In this document: in pieces, positions 34,967-43,653 of the stretch
How the letters are laid out: each line of letters begins with the position of its first letter
How positions within the stretch are numbered: the first letter of the stretch is position 1
Assembly: GCF_023101665.1 (NCBI RefSeq)
Contig: NZ_CP082161.1
Location: 7,670,501-7,734,500 of the forward strand
Direction of reading: 5' to 3'
Origin: Bradyrhizobium sp. 195
Lineage (GTDB): Bacteria > Pseudomonadota > Alphaproteobacteria > Rhizobiales > Xanthobacteraceae
Length of the DNA stretch: 64,000 nt
Translations under genes and position numbers: made by a program
Notes under the pieces: generated by a model
The model's input: the letters and a program-made list of their open reading frames with translations, nothing else
The model's database searches: none
Told to the model about the DNA's origin: nothing

Positions 34967-36643
34967 TCAATCGACCTTGTAAGAGGCCTGAAAGAACGTA
35001 CCCCAGCGCTGCATGCTGAACTTCGCAAGCTGAGGCGGAGTGGGTGCCTCAGAACAGTATGCGCATATCGATTCGCTTTCCTTTTGGGTCCACATTGCCC
35101 AATAGCGCCCGCCGACGCCAATGCTGAGATTTTTGGTGATGAAGTAGGACAACACGCCTTCGGCCTGTACACCCCCGCCTCCGTTCCCGCGTTGATCAGC
35201 AAAGAGCCCGCGCGAGAGATGGTGGTCGCGACCAGCGAAATCGGTCCAAGGCAGGTAAGCGACATCTGTGCTTAAACGCCAACGCTCGGTAAGCATGGTT
35301 TCGGCGCTCAGGCCGACGCGAGGTGCATTCCACTGCGTATCCTGGCTGCCAACGATTTCAGCGGACCCCGAATATGAACTGATGGGGTGGGCAATCTGCA
35401 TGACTCCGTTCGTGTCGGAGTTCTGGGCGTAATAGGTCCAGCCGAGAAATCCGCCGACCTTGTAGTTGGCGCCGCGCAAAAAATCGTAACCCGCGTCGAC
35501 CGTATAATAGGTGAACCTTCCGTTTGCCTGGCCCGATATCGTGTTGCTATAAGAGACCCCGCGAGGGAGACTCCAATCTTCATCGTTCATCTTTCCTTTA
35601 TCGAAGCGCCCGATGCCGACGTTGCTCTTCAGGAACACTCCCCACGGGCTGTCAAGACGGCCAAATAATTCGCCGGAAAGTCCGTCGAGGCCGTGGTAGG
35701 TGAGCCTTGATATAAGACTGTTAGGATCTCGATCTCCAGCAGCGATGCCGCTGTGGTCCCATTGGAATCGTCCCCGGCTGAGCCAGAGCCGCGATCCGCC
35801 TTCGAACGACCAACCGGCCGTGTAAGCAATCGGCGGCGCGCCGGCAGGTGCTTTCGCATACAGCGGCGCATCGGCCCATTGCGCCCCCCATGGGTCGGCG
35901 CCAAAATGGTAGTTCAACCCGATCTTTCCGATGTGATAGCTGCTGGACAGGCTCGTTGTGTTCGCCGGAACAATTGCGAACGGCGGAAACTGCACCGTCG
36001 GAGGCGTTCCGACGCTTGGCCCACCGAAATGCAGATAGTCATACTCTACATTGACCGACCATGCAGGCGTAAGCGCTTGTTCGATGCCCAGCCCGATGAC
36101 GCCACCGACCTGACCATAGTCGAAATGAGTTTTCTGCCGTAGCTCGTTGAATTCGCGGTTATTGAGGACGTTGCCCTGATTGTGTTGCCAAGCCACGCCT
36201 CCCTTGAGATAGGCCAGCGTATGGCCGACAGCGCCGAACGCGTAACCGACGCGGCCGGTCCCGGTGGCGAAGAGGTTTGGACCAGCCGTGCAGTTTGCGC
36301 TCACAACAAAGCCGGAGGCGGCCAGGCAAGTATTTGTGCCATCGGATACAGCGCCGCTGGCATCTAGTTCGACGCCAAACACCCAGCCGTTCTTCTGCCA
36401 ATTGTAGCCGACCTGACCTCCTGCGAGGAACACTGGGGTATCGACGACGGCGCCATAGATTGACGGACCGTAGGGATTGGTGAAGGAGGTTCGGCCGTAC
36501 CCACCGCCGACGTGCCCGCCAATATAGCCTCCGGACCAGCTCCACACCGCCGGTTGCACCGCTGGCTCATAATTCGCCGCAGTGGCTGCAACGCTTGCAA
36601 ACGCAATTGTTGTGGCTCCCGAAAGAAGAATTCCAGATCGCAT
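34967..36643 (-). CDS. Outer membrane beta-barrel protein, two-domain (paralogue 1)
   Basis: 558 aa from the ATG at 36643, with a signal peptide (ILLSGATTIAFASVAATAA). N-terminal half: a small Omp25/Omp31-like barrel (WSGGYIGGHVGGGYG, VGYNWQKNGWVFGVELDASG, YAFGAVGHTLAYLKGGVAW, HIGKIGLNYHF). C-terminal half: a second barrel, residues about 290-558 (LISRLTYHGLDGLSGELFGR, GKMNDEDW, RFTYYTVDAGYDFLRG, DVAYLPWTDFAGRDHH), ending in the outer-membrane signature FFQASYKVD. It is closely related to 55270-56982. It is divergent from the IclR gene, which may regulate it. Confidence 0.85.
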   Translation of the reverse strand: MRSGILLSGATTIAFASVAATAANYEPAVQPAVWSWSGGYIGGHVGGGYGRTSFTNPYGPSIYGAVVDTPVFLAGGQVGYNWQKNGWVFGVELDASGAVSDGTNTCLAASGFVVSANCTAGPNLFATGTGRVGYAFGAVGHTLAYLKGGVAWQHNQGNVLNNREFNELRQKTHFDYGQVGGVIGLGIEQALTPAWSVNVEYDYLHFGGPSVGTPPTVQFPPFAIVPANTTSLSSSYHIGKIGLNYHFGADPWGAQWADAPLYAKAPAGAPPIAYTAGWSFEGGSRLWLSRGRFQWDHSGIAAGDRDPNSLISRLTYHGLDGLSGELFGRLDSPWGVFLKSNVGIGRFDKGKMNDEDWSLPRGVSYSNTISGQANGRFTYYTVDAGYDFLRGANYKVGGFLGWTYYAQNSDTNGVMQIAHPISSYSGSAEIVGSQDTQWNAPRVGLSAETMLTERWRLSTDVAYLPWTDFAGRDHHLSRGLFADQRGNGGGGVQAEGVLSYFITKNLSIGVGGRYWAMWTQKESESICAYCSEAPTPPQLAKFSMQRWGTFFQASYKVD

Positions 36644-36863
36644 CCAAGAGTTCCCTGCATTCCCTCGGTCCACAACCGAGCGCCGTTATCCCCGCGTCGC
36701 GCAATCCACAGCAAGGCCGGGGCCTCCATTGTTTCGCTACATAGAACTTATTCTTGCTGATGGAACTTGAGTAGCTGGCGTCTCACGAACAGTCAAGCTT
36801 ACTTTGATGTGCAGAATGGCGATTGTGCTAACTGGATGGACTCCTGGCGTCATTCTGACTATT

Positions 36864-36882
36864 GGTTCTGCACAACAGAACC
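36864..36882. promoter_or_regulatory. Perfect inverted repeat, likely IclR operator
   Basis: GGTTCTG, 5-nt spacer CACAA, CAGAACC: a perfect 7-bp dyad ending 10 bp before the iclR-type ATG, in the divergent promoter region between it and the beta-barrel gene. Position and symmetry suit autoregulation. Confidence 0.6.
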
Positions 36883-36892
36883 AGAGGTATAG

Positions 36893-37582
36893 ATGGTAAG
36901 AACAGGGGTTGATGCGGTCGCGCGGGCACTGGCAATCCTTAAGGCGTTCGACCCGGAGCGCGCCGCGATGACGCTGACGGAGATTGCGGATGCGACTGAC
37001 CTCTACAAGAGCACAGTCCTTCGCCTTGCCGCATCTCTGGAGGCGGATGGCTTCCTGGTGCGGGGTACGGACCGGCTATTTCGACCCGGACCGGAGCTAT
37101 GGCGCCTTGGGGCGCTCTATCAGCGCGGGCTCGACCTTGGTGACCTGATCAGACCCTCGCTCCATCGTCTGGTCGAGGCTACCGGAGAGACCGCATCGTT
37201 CTACATCGCGGAGGGCGACGAGCGCATCTGCCTTTATCGCGTCAATTCTCCGCGTTCGGTCCGGCATCACCTCGAAGAGGGTCACCGATTGCCGATTGAC
37301 CGCGGCGCTGCCGGCCGTGTTCTTACCGCCTACCGCGATTCTGCATCAACCGATGGAAAGAAGGTCAGAGATCGTGGCTTCTACGTCTCGATCGGCGAGC
37401 GGGATCCTGAGGTCGCGGCTGCAGCTGTGCCTGTGATCGACGTTCATGGCCAATTGCGCGGCGCTCTCTCGGTGTCCGCCATTCGGAGGCGCTTTGATGC
37501 AGATGCTCGGAAGGCTGCGATTGTAGTTCTGAAGTCCGAGGCTAAAGCGCTGATCGGCCTGCTGCCTGCAAGCGTGCGCTGA
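36893..37582 (+). CDS. IclR family transcriptional regulator
   Basis: 229 aa. An N-terminal winged HTH (MTLTEIADATDLYKSTVLRL, then LEADGFLVRG) and a C-terminal IclR effector domain (ETASFYIAEGDERICLYRVN, HHLEEGHRLPIDRGAAGRVL, VPVIDVHGQLRGALSVSA). Slightly short for the family (usually about 250 aa) but apparently complete. A perfect dyad lies directly upstream. The ligand is unknown; the divergent outer membrane protein is the obvious candidate target. Confidence 0.9.
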   Translation: MVRTGVDAVARALAILKAFDPERAAMTLTEIADATDLYKSTVLRLAASLEADGFLVRGTDRLFRPGPELWRLGALYQRGLDLGDLIRPSLHRLVEATGETASFYIAEGDERICLYRVNSPRSVRHHLEEGHRLPIDRGAAGRVLTAYRDSASTDGKKVRDRGFYVSIGERDPEVAAAAVPVIDVHGQLRGALSVSAIRRRFDADARKAAIVVLKSEAKALIGLLPASVR

Positions 37583-37736
37583 GCTCTTGTTACGGTTATG
37601 CCCGGCTCACTCGATGGTCCGGCTTAGCGCTGGAGCAATCCTCAAGTTGACGCCTAACACCTTTACCGCGTGCATGATGCCTATTGCAACGACACATGAC
37701 CGATGCCTAATCCATCGGGCAACAGGGGGAAATTGT

Positions 37737-38245
37737 ATGAAGGCATTCTCGATAATTGCCGTGGGGCTCGTGACCGCGGCAGCTCAGGCCGAAGAGGTCG
37801 CGCCAAGTCGGATCGATAGCATCACAAAATCTGCGCGAGACATGATGCCTGCCATGCCGTCGCTGCCATCCGTCTCCCTGCCTTCGACGCCTGACCTTTC
37901 GCTTCCAGACTTCTCGGATACGACGGGTAAAATGATGACGGAGTTCATGCATTCACTCAACAAGTGGGCGATGCTCTGCCTGTGCTCGAACAAATGGGTT
38001 ACGAAGTCACCACGTTTAAGGTGACATGGGGACTTCCGCCGAAAGCTCGGCTTCGCCTGAAGTCAAACGGCAACGCCGACATCCAGAAGGTAAATGCCAT
38101 TGTTGCCTCGCTCATCGCCACCTGCAAGATCAACAGCGTGGAGCCATACGCCTGGATGAAAGCGACGCTCAAAGCGATCGCAACCGGTCACCCGCAGTCC
38201 CGGATCGACAAACTCCTGCCCTGGTCGTTCGGCCGCACCTCGTGA
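37737..38245 (+). pseudogene. Exported protein gene, frameshifted and fused to an IS66 TnpC tail
   Basis: ATG at 37737 gives a signal peptide (MKAFSIIAVGLVTAAAQAEE) and a Pro/Ser-rich stretch (MPSLPSVSLPSTPDLSLPDF). The zero frame then runs off-course near 37960. In the next frame it continues as VGDALPVLEQMGYEVTTFKV and LRLKSNGNADIQKVNAI, then changes into the IS66 TnpC C-terminus (VASLIATCKINSVEPYAWMK and SRIDKLLPWSFG) and stops at 38245. So there is one frameshift and one in-frame junction with transposon sequence. Confidence 0.6.
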
Positions 38246-38398
38246 TTCTCCGTCGTTGCCGCCTCCATACCCGCCGCCAACGATTTGCAAACACGTTGAT
38301 CAACAGACTGCAATCCCCCACGCCAAACCTTTGCAAATGGGACGCGAACGTCGCTTACCAATCACCGATACGCCAGCATCATCTGCAACCTCGACGGT
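38246..38398. other. IS66 terminal remnant
   Basis: Contains CGTCGCTTAC ending at 38358, the IS66 terminal motif, following the TnpC C-terminal fragment. No gene. Confidence 0.45.
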
Positions 38399-38567
38399 TG
38401 CGGCCGGTACGCTCCCCGGTGGACCCGTTCGTGCAGTTCCCTGAGCCGGGGCTCAAGGTCGGCCTCGTAGTCCTGCCACGTCATGCCATCCACGCCGGGG
38501 GCGGCTTTGCGCCGAAGCGCATAGAACGCCATCTGGAGTGTATCGACAGTGATATGGTGGAGAAGCC
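38399..38567 (-). pseudogene. Group II intron reverse transcriptase/maturase fragment
   Basis: The minus strand reads LLHHITVDTLQMAFYALRRK, AAPGVDGMTWQDYEADLEP, LRELHERVHRGAYRPQPSR. This is the N-terminal RT0/RT1 region of bacterial group II intron proteins (the GVDGMTW motif is diagnostic). Both sides are cut: on the right it abuts the truncated transglycosylase at 38570, on the left IS66 debris at 38398. It marks the left breakpoint of module 2. Confidence 0.82.
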
Positions 38568-38569
38568 GT

Positions 38570-38651
38570 TCGGCTCACTAATCACCAGCACGCCAGCAAG
38601 CAGGAGAATGGCAAAACCCGCCAGGTCTCCGCCATAACGTGAGCAAGCCAT
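38570..38651 (-). pseudogene. Lytic transglycosylase, signal-peptide remnant (module 2)
   Basis: Identical to the first 27 codons of the gene at 5536-6282 (MACSRYGGDLAGFAILLLAG), then broken at the junction with the group II intron fragment. It cannot encode an enzyme. Confidence 0.85.
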
Positions 38652-38829
38652 CGTGCTCGCGCCCGACAAGCGAGTGTACGGCGCGCCAGCCTGCGGCCGC
38701 CCTCGACTTTCGCCGTGTGCGACGGCCGACTGACGCCTCAACTGGATAAGGTGACGAGACAATACGAACAAAGCGATCGAGCTTTGATGCGCCTTGTAGC
38801 CGGCATGCGCGACGGGATCCTGCATGCGA

Positions 38830-39165
38830 TCAGTCCCTCTCCGCGCGCTGGGCCTGACGATTCCAGTTCAGAGTCCAGGCCGATTTGTCGTCGCCCGACC
38901 GGAAGAGATTGGCGCGGATCGGTCGCGGCAGCGTGGGATCGTCGATGACAAGCGAAACGTACTCGCCGGCCTTCTCACCGGTACGCTTCCAGCCCGCGCC
39001 AATCTCTGGGCCGTCGCCGTCGCCGAGGCGAACGCGGTAGTCCGGCGCGTTCTCGGCATCCGAGGATTCGGCCGGAACGAGGGTGAGAATTCGCTCGAAG
39101 AATAGCGTTTCAATGCGCCCGGTGAAGCCGGACTTGTCGCGGGTGAACTGACCGATTTGCGCCAT
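38830..39165 (-). CDS. DUF736 domain protein (module 2)
   Basis: 111 aa; same as 6461-6796 apart from Arg for Gln in LFRSGDDKSAW (plus-strand C at 38900). It keeps the AAGGAGATTT Shine-Dalgarno. Last gene of the duplicated operon. Function unknown. Confidence 0.85.
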   Translation of the reverse strand: MAQIGQFTRDKSGFTGRIETLFFERILTLVPAESSDAENAPDYRVRLGDGDGPEIGAGWKRTGEKAGEYVSLVIDDPTLPRPIRANLFRSGDDKSAWTLNWNRQAQRAERD

Positions 39166-39199
39166 GGGAAATCTCCTTGGTGGCTGGTTGGGAGGCGGG

Positions 39200-39745
39200 T
39201 CAATGAGTGGCGGCGCCCCAAACGAAACGGCCGTCGCCGGCTTCATCCGTCCAAAGCGGGACCGCGCGCGCGACGATCGAGCTTGCAGGCAGTGAGCCGA
39301 AGTAGCGTCCGTCCAGGCTGTCCGGAACGGTGGGGTTCATGAGGAAGACCTGACCCGGCTGAAGGGTCGTGCATCCGCTCCACCGCGGTAACAGACGGCC
39401 GAGATGGTCGCGATCGTGCGCGGCGCCGACATCGATATTATCGACGGTGATCGCATCGCCGGACCGGCACACGGTCTGTCCTGGCAGCGCCATCACATGC
39501 TTCAGCAGGGGCACGCCCTTTGGCAGGAAGCCACCATCGGCGAGGAAATTGGCAATCGGCTCTGGGAGCCGCACCACGACCAGTTCCAGCGCGTGCAGCT
39601 CACCGATGGGATGTAGCGCATAGAGTCCCGTCGGCGTGCTCGCGGTGGCATTCCAGATCAGCCGCGGAGCAGGCTGAACGAACACCAGCCCCCCGGCGGC
39701 GAGCGACGCGATGTATGTCAGAACGACGTAGCCAAAGCGGGTCAT
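39200..39745 (-). CDS. traF: Conjugative transfer signal peptidase TraF (module 2)
   Basis: Translation identical to 6831-7376: S26 peptidase with TASTPTGLYAL and LLKHVMALPGQ boxes. It overlaps DUF2840 by 4 bp. Because the relaxase and coupling protein are absent from module 2, it is probably redundant. Confidence 0.87.
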   Translation of the reverse strand: MTRFGYVVLTYIASLAAGGLVFVQPAPRLIWNATASTPTGLYALHPIGELHALELVVVRLPEPIANFLADGGFLPKGVPLLKHVMALPGQTVCRSGDAITVDNIDVGAAHDRDHLGRLLPRWSGCTTLQPGQVFLMNPTVPDSLDGRYFGSLPASSIVARAVPLWTDEAGDGRFVWGAATH

Positions 39746-40260
39746 GGTGTGACACTCCGGCGCTTGAGCCAGGCCACATGCTGCTCGCGCGTGTAGGCGC
39801 GCGGCACGTGGCCGGCAGCGAGGCGGTTGTGGAGATGCCGCCAGTATTCGGGGGCAGCGTCAGCAGGATCGATGGCGAGCGCCTCAATGGCATCGACCGC
39901 CTGCAACACGCGCTCGACCTTCGGCCAGTTATCGACGCGCAGCAGGATCTCGCCGCCGGGGCGCACGAAGGGCAGCGTCTGATAACGCTGGCCGGCCTCC
40001 ACGGCGCGCACAATGTCCATACGCGACACCACGGTGCCATAGTCGTTCGAGGCCCAGCGAACGAAGCCAAAGATGCTGCCGGGTGCAAAGCTTGAAACGC
40101 TGCGGCGGCGGTCGAGGATCTTCTCTTCAATGCGACGGCCGAAGCGCAGCCAGTGCTCGATCCTCTTCTCGATCCAGGTCAGTTCGACATGCGTGAGCGC
40201 GACGCTGCGCCGATGCGAGGACGGCACGGCGCGCGGCGGCAGGGCCTCATTGTCGTTCAT
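39742..40260 (-). CDS. DUF2840 domain protein (module 2)
   Basis: Translation identical to 7373-7891, with the same 4-bp overlaps to traF and the RHH gene. Unknown function, ICE-specific family. Confidence 0.84.
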   Translation of the reverse strand: MNDNEALPPRAVPSSHRRSVALTHVELTWIEKRIEHWLRFGRRIEEKILDRRRSVSSFAPGSIFGFVRWASNDYGTVVSRMDIVRAVEAGQRYQTLPFVRPGGEILLRVDNWPKVERVLQAVDAIEALAIDPADAAPEYWRHLHNRLAAGHVPRAYTREQHVAWLKRRSVTP

Positions 40261-40511
40261 GACGGCTCTCCGGTGTCGGTGGGGAATTCGCGTGCCAGCA
40301 GCTCGCGCAGCATGTCGGCGACGGTCACGCCGCTCTGGAACGCAGCGACCTTGATGCGGCCGCGCAGCGCCGGGGTGACGTCGATGGTCAGACGCGCAGT
40401 GAATGCGGTCCCGTCATCCACGCGGCGCGGCGGCGCGTCGCTGGCCTTGATCCAGCTTTCGGCATCGCCGGGACGCGAGGCGAAGCCGCGCTTGGTGGAG
40501 CGCTCGCTCAT
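40257..40511 (-). CDS. Ribbon-helix-helix partition accessory protein (module 2)
   Basis: Translation identical to 7888-8142. RHH-like C-terminal half; likely DNA-binding partner of the adjacent ParA (inference from position). Confidence 0.74.
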   Translation of the reverse strand: MSERSTKRGFASRPGDAESWIKASDAPPRRVDDGTAFTARLTIDVTPALRGRIKVAAFQSGVTVADMLRELLAREFPTDTGEPS

Positions 40512-41146
40512 GACGCGAACCTCGCAACTTCAGAGGCGAGCGCGGCGATCTCGCGCGCAGCGGCGCTCTCGTCGGCAAGCTCGAAGACGAGCCGGCCGGA
40601 CTGCGCGGCATCGGCGAAGACGACGCGCTGGCCGATGGTGCTCGTGAGCACCGGCGGATCATGATCGGCGAGCGTCTCGGCTGTCTCGCGGGCGATGATC
40701 GTGCGCGCGCCGCAGCGGTTGAGCACAAAGCGAGCGGCGAGTTGCGGACGGTAGATGCGGGCCTCCCGCAGAAGATCCAGCATCTCGGCCGATGCCCAGC
40801 CGTCGAACGGCGAGGGTTGCACGGGGATCAGCACTAGGTCGGCCGCTAGCAGCGCCGAGCGCACTAAGCCTGCGACACGCGGCGGTCCGTCAACGACGAC
40901 ATGATCGGCGGCGCGCGCGATCTCCGGCGCCTCACGATGGAGCGTGTCGCGGGCGAGACCAACGACGCCGAACAGCCGTGGAACGTTCTCCCGCGCCCGT
41001 TGCTGTGACCAGTCGAGTGCCGAGCCCTGTGGGTCCGCGTCGATCAACGTCACGCGTTTTCCGCGCAGCGCCCATTCGCCGGCGAGGTGCAAGGCGAGCG
41101 TGGTCTTGCCGACGCCACCCTTCTGGTTGAGCAGCGCGACAATCAT
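40508..41146 (-). CDS. parA: ParA family partition ATPase (module 2)
   Basis: Translation identical to 8139-8777, with NQKGGVGKTTLA intact. Two identical ParA/RHH systems in one replicon would be expected to recognise the same centromere and so not to separate the modules. Confidence 0.91.
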   Translation of the reverse strand: MIVALLNQKGGVGKTTLALHLAGEWALRGKRVTLIDADPQGSALDWSQQRARENVPRLFGVVGLARDTLHREAPEIARAADHVVVDGPPRVAGLVRSALLAADLVLIPVQPSPFDGWASAEMLDLLREARIYRPQLAARFVLNRCGARTIIARETAETLADHDPPVLTSTIGQRVVFADAAQSGRLVFELADESAAAREIAALASEVARFAS

Positions 41147-42258
41147 CGCTTACCTCCCGTCTTATGGTCGGGAAGAGGCAGAGATTGTTCGCTTGGGTGC
41201 TTGGTTGGCGGCTCAGCGCTCGTGGCGGCGTTATCCGCAACACGCACCAACCCACTACAACAGTTAGATTCTAAGTTAGACTCTAAGTTAGGACCCGGGA
41301 TCGTCGCGTCTTGCCAAAGCGTTAGCTGTGGTTTGCACTCCCGAAATCCCGATACCGGCACGCCCGAAGTCCCGATCGTGCGAACGCCCGAAGTCCCGAG
41401 CTGATTCACAGCGCCATCCACAGGTGCTGTGGATGGCTTGCCTGGCAAGATGCGCAGTAGCTCGCGCCGTTCGATGCGCTCGATGCTCAGAGAGTAACCT
41501 GGCAGGGGTTGACGTGCAGCGATCCGGCGGAGATCGAAGGCGAAGTCAGCGAGCTTGGCGAGGCTGCCGGATTTCTCGTGAAGATGTGCGACCTCGAACA
41601 GCCATCCTCTCGGCTGGCGGCCGGCATGCTTGCGCGCGACGCGGTACAGCCAGCGCTCGATCCCGCCGCTCAGGCTGAAGTAGGCCGGGTCGATGGTGAG
41701 AACGAGGGAGCGATCGATAACGCCGCGATAGAACCAGTCGGGAAGGACAAACTCAATGCCTTCGACGCGACCGTCGGCCTTGGCGCACTCCTCCCACTCG
41801 TTGATCCACGAGAATTGGTGGCGCCGCCAATGTTCGCCCTGCCGGATGGTGGTACGGATGACGGTCGCTTGAAGGCGGGCCAGTGCCCCTTTCAAAAGCT
41901 TGTAGTCGCGCGCCCCGGTCTGCCGCCCGACCGCGATCAGAAGCTGGTAGGGCGTGAAGCGCAGGAAACGCGAGGTCCTCAGGCCGAGGTTCTCAGCCTC
42001 GACGATTTGGCTGGCGGCCCAGATCAGCACGTCGGCGTCCCAAATTGTCGCCATACCGTGCTCGGGAACTGCATAGACTTCGACGCGGACGTCGCCGGCT
42101 TGGTAGAGAATGGGCTTTGTGCGCTTGGCCTTGGCAAGCGAGAAGAATGGCCGCTCCATCAGGTCGCGCTGATCGCGCGGGCTGGCGTCGCCCGTGGCGA
42201 CAACGAATGGGTCGAGCTTGCTTCGCTCGCTCGGCACAAGGATGCGACGCGACGACAT
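41143..42258 (-). CDS. repA: Replication initiator protein A (module 2)
   Basis: Translation identical to 8774-9889. Overlaps parA by 4 bp and follows the excisionase-like gene by 14 bp. Confidence 0.89.
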   Translation of the reverse strand: MSSRRILVPSERSKLDPFVVATGDASPRDQRDLMERPFFSLAKAKRTKPILYQAGDVRVEVYAVPEHGMATIWDADVLIWAASQIVEAENLGLRTSRFLRFTPYQLLIAVGRQTGARDYKLLKGALARLQATVIRTTIRQGEHWRRHQFSWINEWEECAKADGRVEGIEFVLPDWFYRGVIDRSLVLTIDPAYFSLSGGIERWLYRVARKHAGRQPRGWLFEVAHLHEKSGSLAKLADFAFDLRRIAARQPLPGYSLSIERIERRELLRILPGKPSTAPVDGAVNQLGTSGVRTIGTSGVPVSGFRECKPQLTLWQDATIPGPNLESNLESNCCSGLVRVADNAATSAEPPTKHPSEQSLPLPDHKTGGKR

Positions 42259-42272
42259 GGGCGAGCGTTGCC

Positions 42273-42524
42273 TTAGCGGTGCGCGTTGCCGGCGGCGCGG
42301 GCCTCGACGTAACGCGGATCCGACGTTGAGGTGCAGGCGGCCTGATCGGCCCAGGCTTCGAGATCGCCGATGGCGTAGACGACACGGCCGCCCAGCTTGC
42401 GGAAGGTCGGGCCGTTGCCATGGCAGCGGTATTTCTCCAGTGTGCGCGGCGACAGGCCAAGGAGGCGCGCGGCCTCAGGCGTGCGCACGTAGCGCGTGGT
42501 GAGCTGCGCGGTCCGGTCGAGCAT
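42273..42524 (-). CDS. AlpA/excisionase-like HTH protein, candidate RdfS (module 2)
   Basis: 83 aa, translation identical to 9904-10155. Its leader (42525-42736) is the same for 119 bp and then diverges from module 1. Here the fseA-like activator directly upstream is intact, so this is the copy more likely to be regulated normally. Confidence 0.82.
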   Translation of the reverse strand: MLDRTAQLTTRYVRTPEAARLLGLSPRTLEKYRCHGNGPTFRKLGGRVVYAIGDLEAWADQAACTSTSDPRYVEARAAGNAHR

Positions 42525-42736
42525 GGGAGATCTCCGTCTTGCCTCGAAGCGCCGCGGCCAAGTCGCGGCATGTCGGGGCCAGAGTGGCGGAGAGTTCAGG
42601 CGTTGGGGGTGGACGAAAATTCTTGCAGGTGCGTGTCCCCCTTAAGGTCGCGACAAGGCGAGCTGAGACATTGCCAGCGGGGCGCCGCGCGAACGGGCCT
42701 GATTGTACGGATTGCGTTGAGGGATTGACGCCCGCG

Positions 42737-43322
42737 TCAGAAACCGCGCAGGAGTTTCAGGTAACCTCGCTCGACCAGGGCGATCGAATCGTGAATGAGG
42801 CGGTTTGCTTTGCGGCGGGCGTGCGAATCCTTCCACTCGACCGAACGACGCCGCGCGTGATCGGAAGCTAGCACCTTTGCGGCCACCTCGCGCGGGCCGC
42901 CGCCCAGGTCGTGGACGTCGAAGGCGTGAAGGAGCTGGATCAATCGCCGTTTCTGAAAGGACGTCAGCCGCAGAGCCGCCGGCAGAAGACCGATGCGCTG
43001 GCCCCCAAGGCGACGAACGAAGTTTAGCGCCACCTCGAGCCGCAGTTCGCCCATGCTGTCGAGCGGCACGAGCACAGCAGGACGTCGCGCAGCCTGCTCG
43101 TCTCGCATGAGCAAGTGGAGCTCGCCTGATCCGTCTGTGATCACCAGCTCACGTCCGTCGGCATCGATCCGCTCGATAAGCGGCTCCCCGAGGACGTTAC
43201 GACCGACCGACGTGGCGATATCGAATCCGGAAGGCGCCCGCTCCAGGATCAGCGTTCCCGGCGATACCTGCGGCAGCCAAATGGTGGGTTCAAGTCCAAC
43301 GGGAGAGGCGGGGTCATGGGCG
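42737..43322 (-). CDS. FseA-like activator, DUF2285 half (+1 frame)
   Basis: DUF2285 domain (LPLDSMGELRLEVALNFVRR, LTSFQKRRLIQLLHAFDVHD, KDSHARRKANRLIHDS). The frame is open upstream through the end of the DUF6499 gene, in its +1 frame. No usable start codon is seen near the DUF6499 stop, so production probably needs a +1 shift from the upstream frame, as described for Mesorhizobium FseA (msi172-msi171), an activator of rdfS. The joined protein would be about 265 aa. It lies immediately upstream of the excisionase-like gene. Confidence 0.8.
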
Positions 43323-43328
43323 ACACCG
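43314..43328 (-). other. Candidate +1 recoding site in fseA-like gene
   Basis: On the minus strand the zero-frame codons are CGG TGT CGC CCA TGA followed by C. The DUF2285 frame is +1 (GGT GTC GCC CAT GAC). In Mesorhizobium the reported slip is tRNA-Phe moving from UUU to UUC. The codon in the comparable place here (43323-43325) appears to be TGT, in both modules. If that alignment is right, the classical slippery codon is lost or replaced. Confidence 0.55.
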
Positions 43329-43523
43329 TAACCTCCAACGACGTGCAAGCTCGGAACGGACAGTCTTGGGATCAGCCCCCTCACGCGTGATCTGGCGCTG
43401 TGCACGAGCGAAGTCGCGGCGATAGTCAGCGTTGCGGCGAAGGAACTCGAGGGCAAAGCCCGGGCGTTCGAGACGATTCAGGCGTTCAATCGTCTCCGGC
43501 GAGCGCCAATACTGCGTGGGCAT
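43314..43523 (-). CDS. FseA-like activator, DUF6499 half (zero frame)
   Basis: 69 aa: MPTQYWRSPETIERLNRLER, FALEFLRRNADYRRDFARAQ and ARRWRLRCRP before TGA (43314-43316). Alone it is only the DUF6499 domain. The stop is TGAC, a weak-termination context of the kind seen at programmed +1 sites. The same overlap and same TGA are preserved in module 1, which argues that the two-frame arrangement is maintained rather than accidental. Confidence 0.82.
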   Translation of the reverse strand: MPTQYWRSPETIERLNRLERPGFALEFLRRNADYRRDFARAQRQITREGADPKTVRSELARRWRLRCRP

Positions 43524-43653
43524 AGTGTGTCCTCTTGCTTCTTCACGTTCCGCGCTCCCCAGCGAAGGCCACGGCAGGATCAGAAAAGAGGGGCAGGCAA
43601 GCTAGACCTCGAAGTTGCATCACGCGTGATCGCAACTTGCGTGACAGGGCAGC

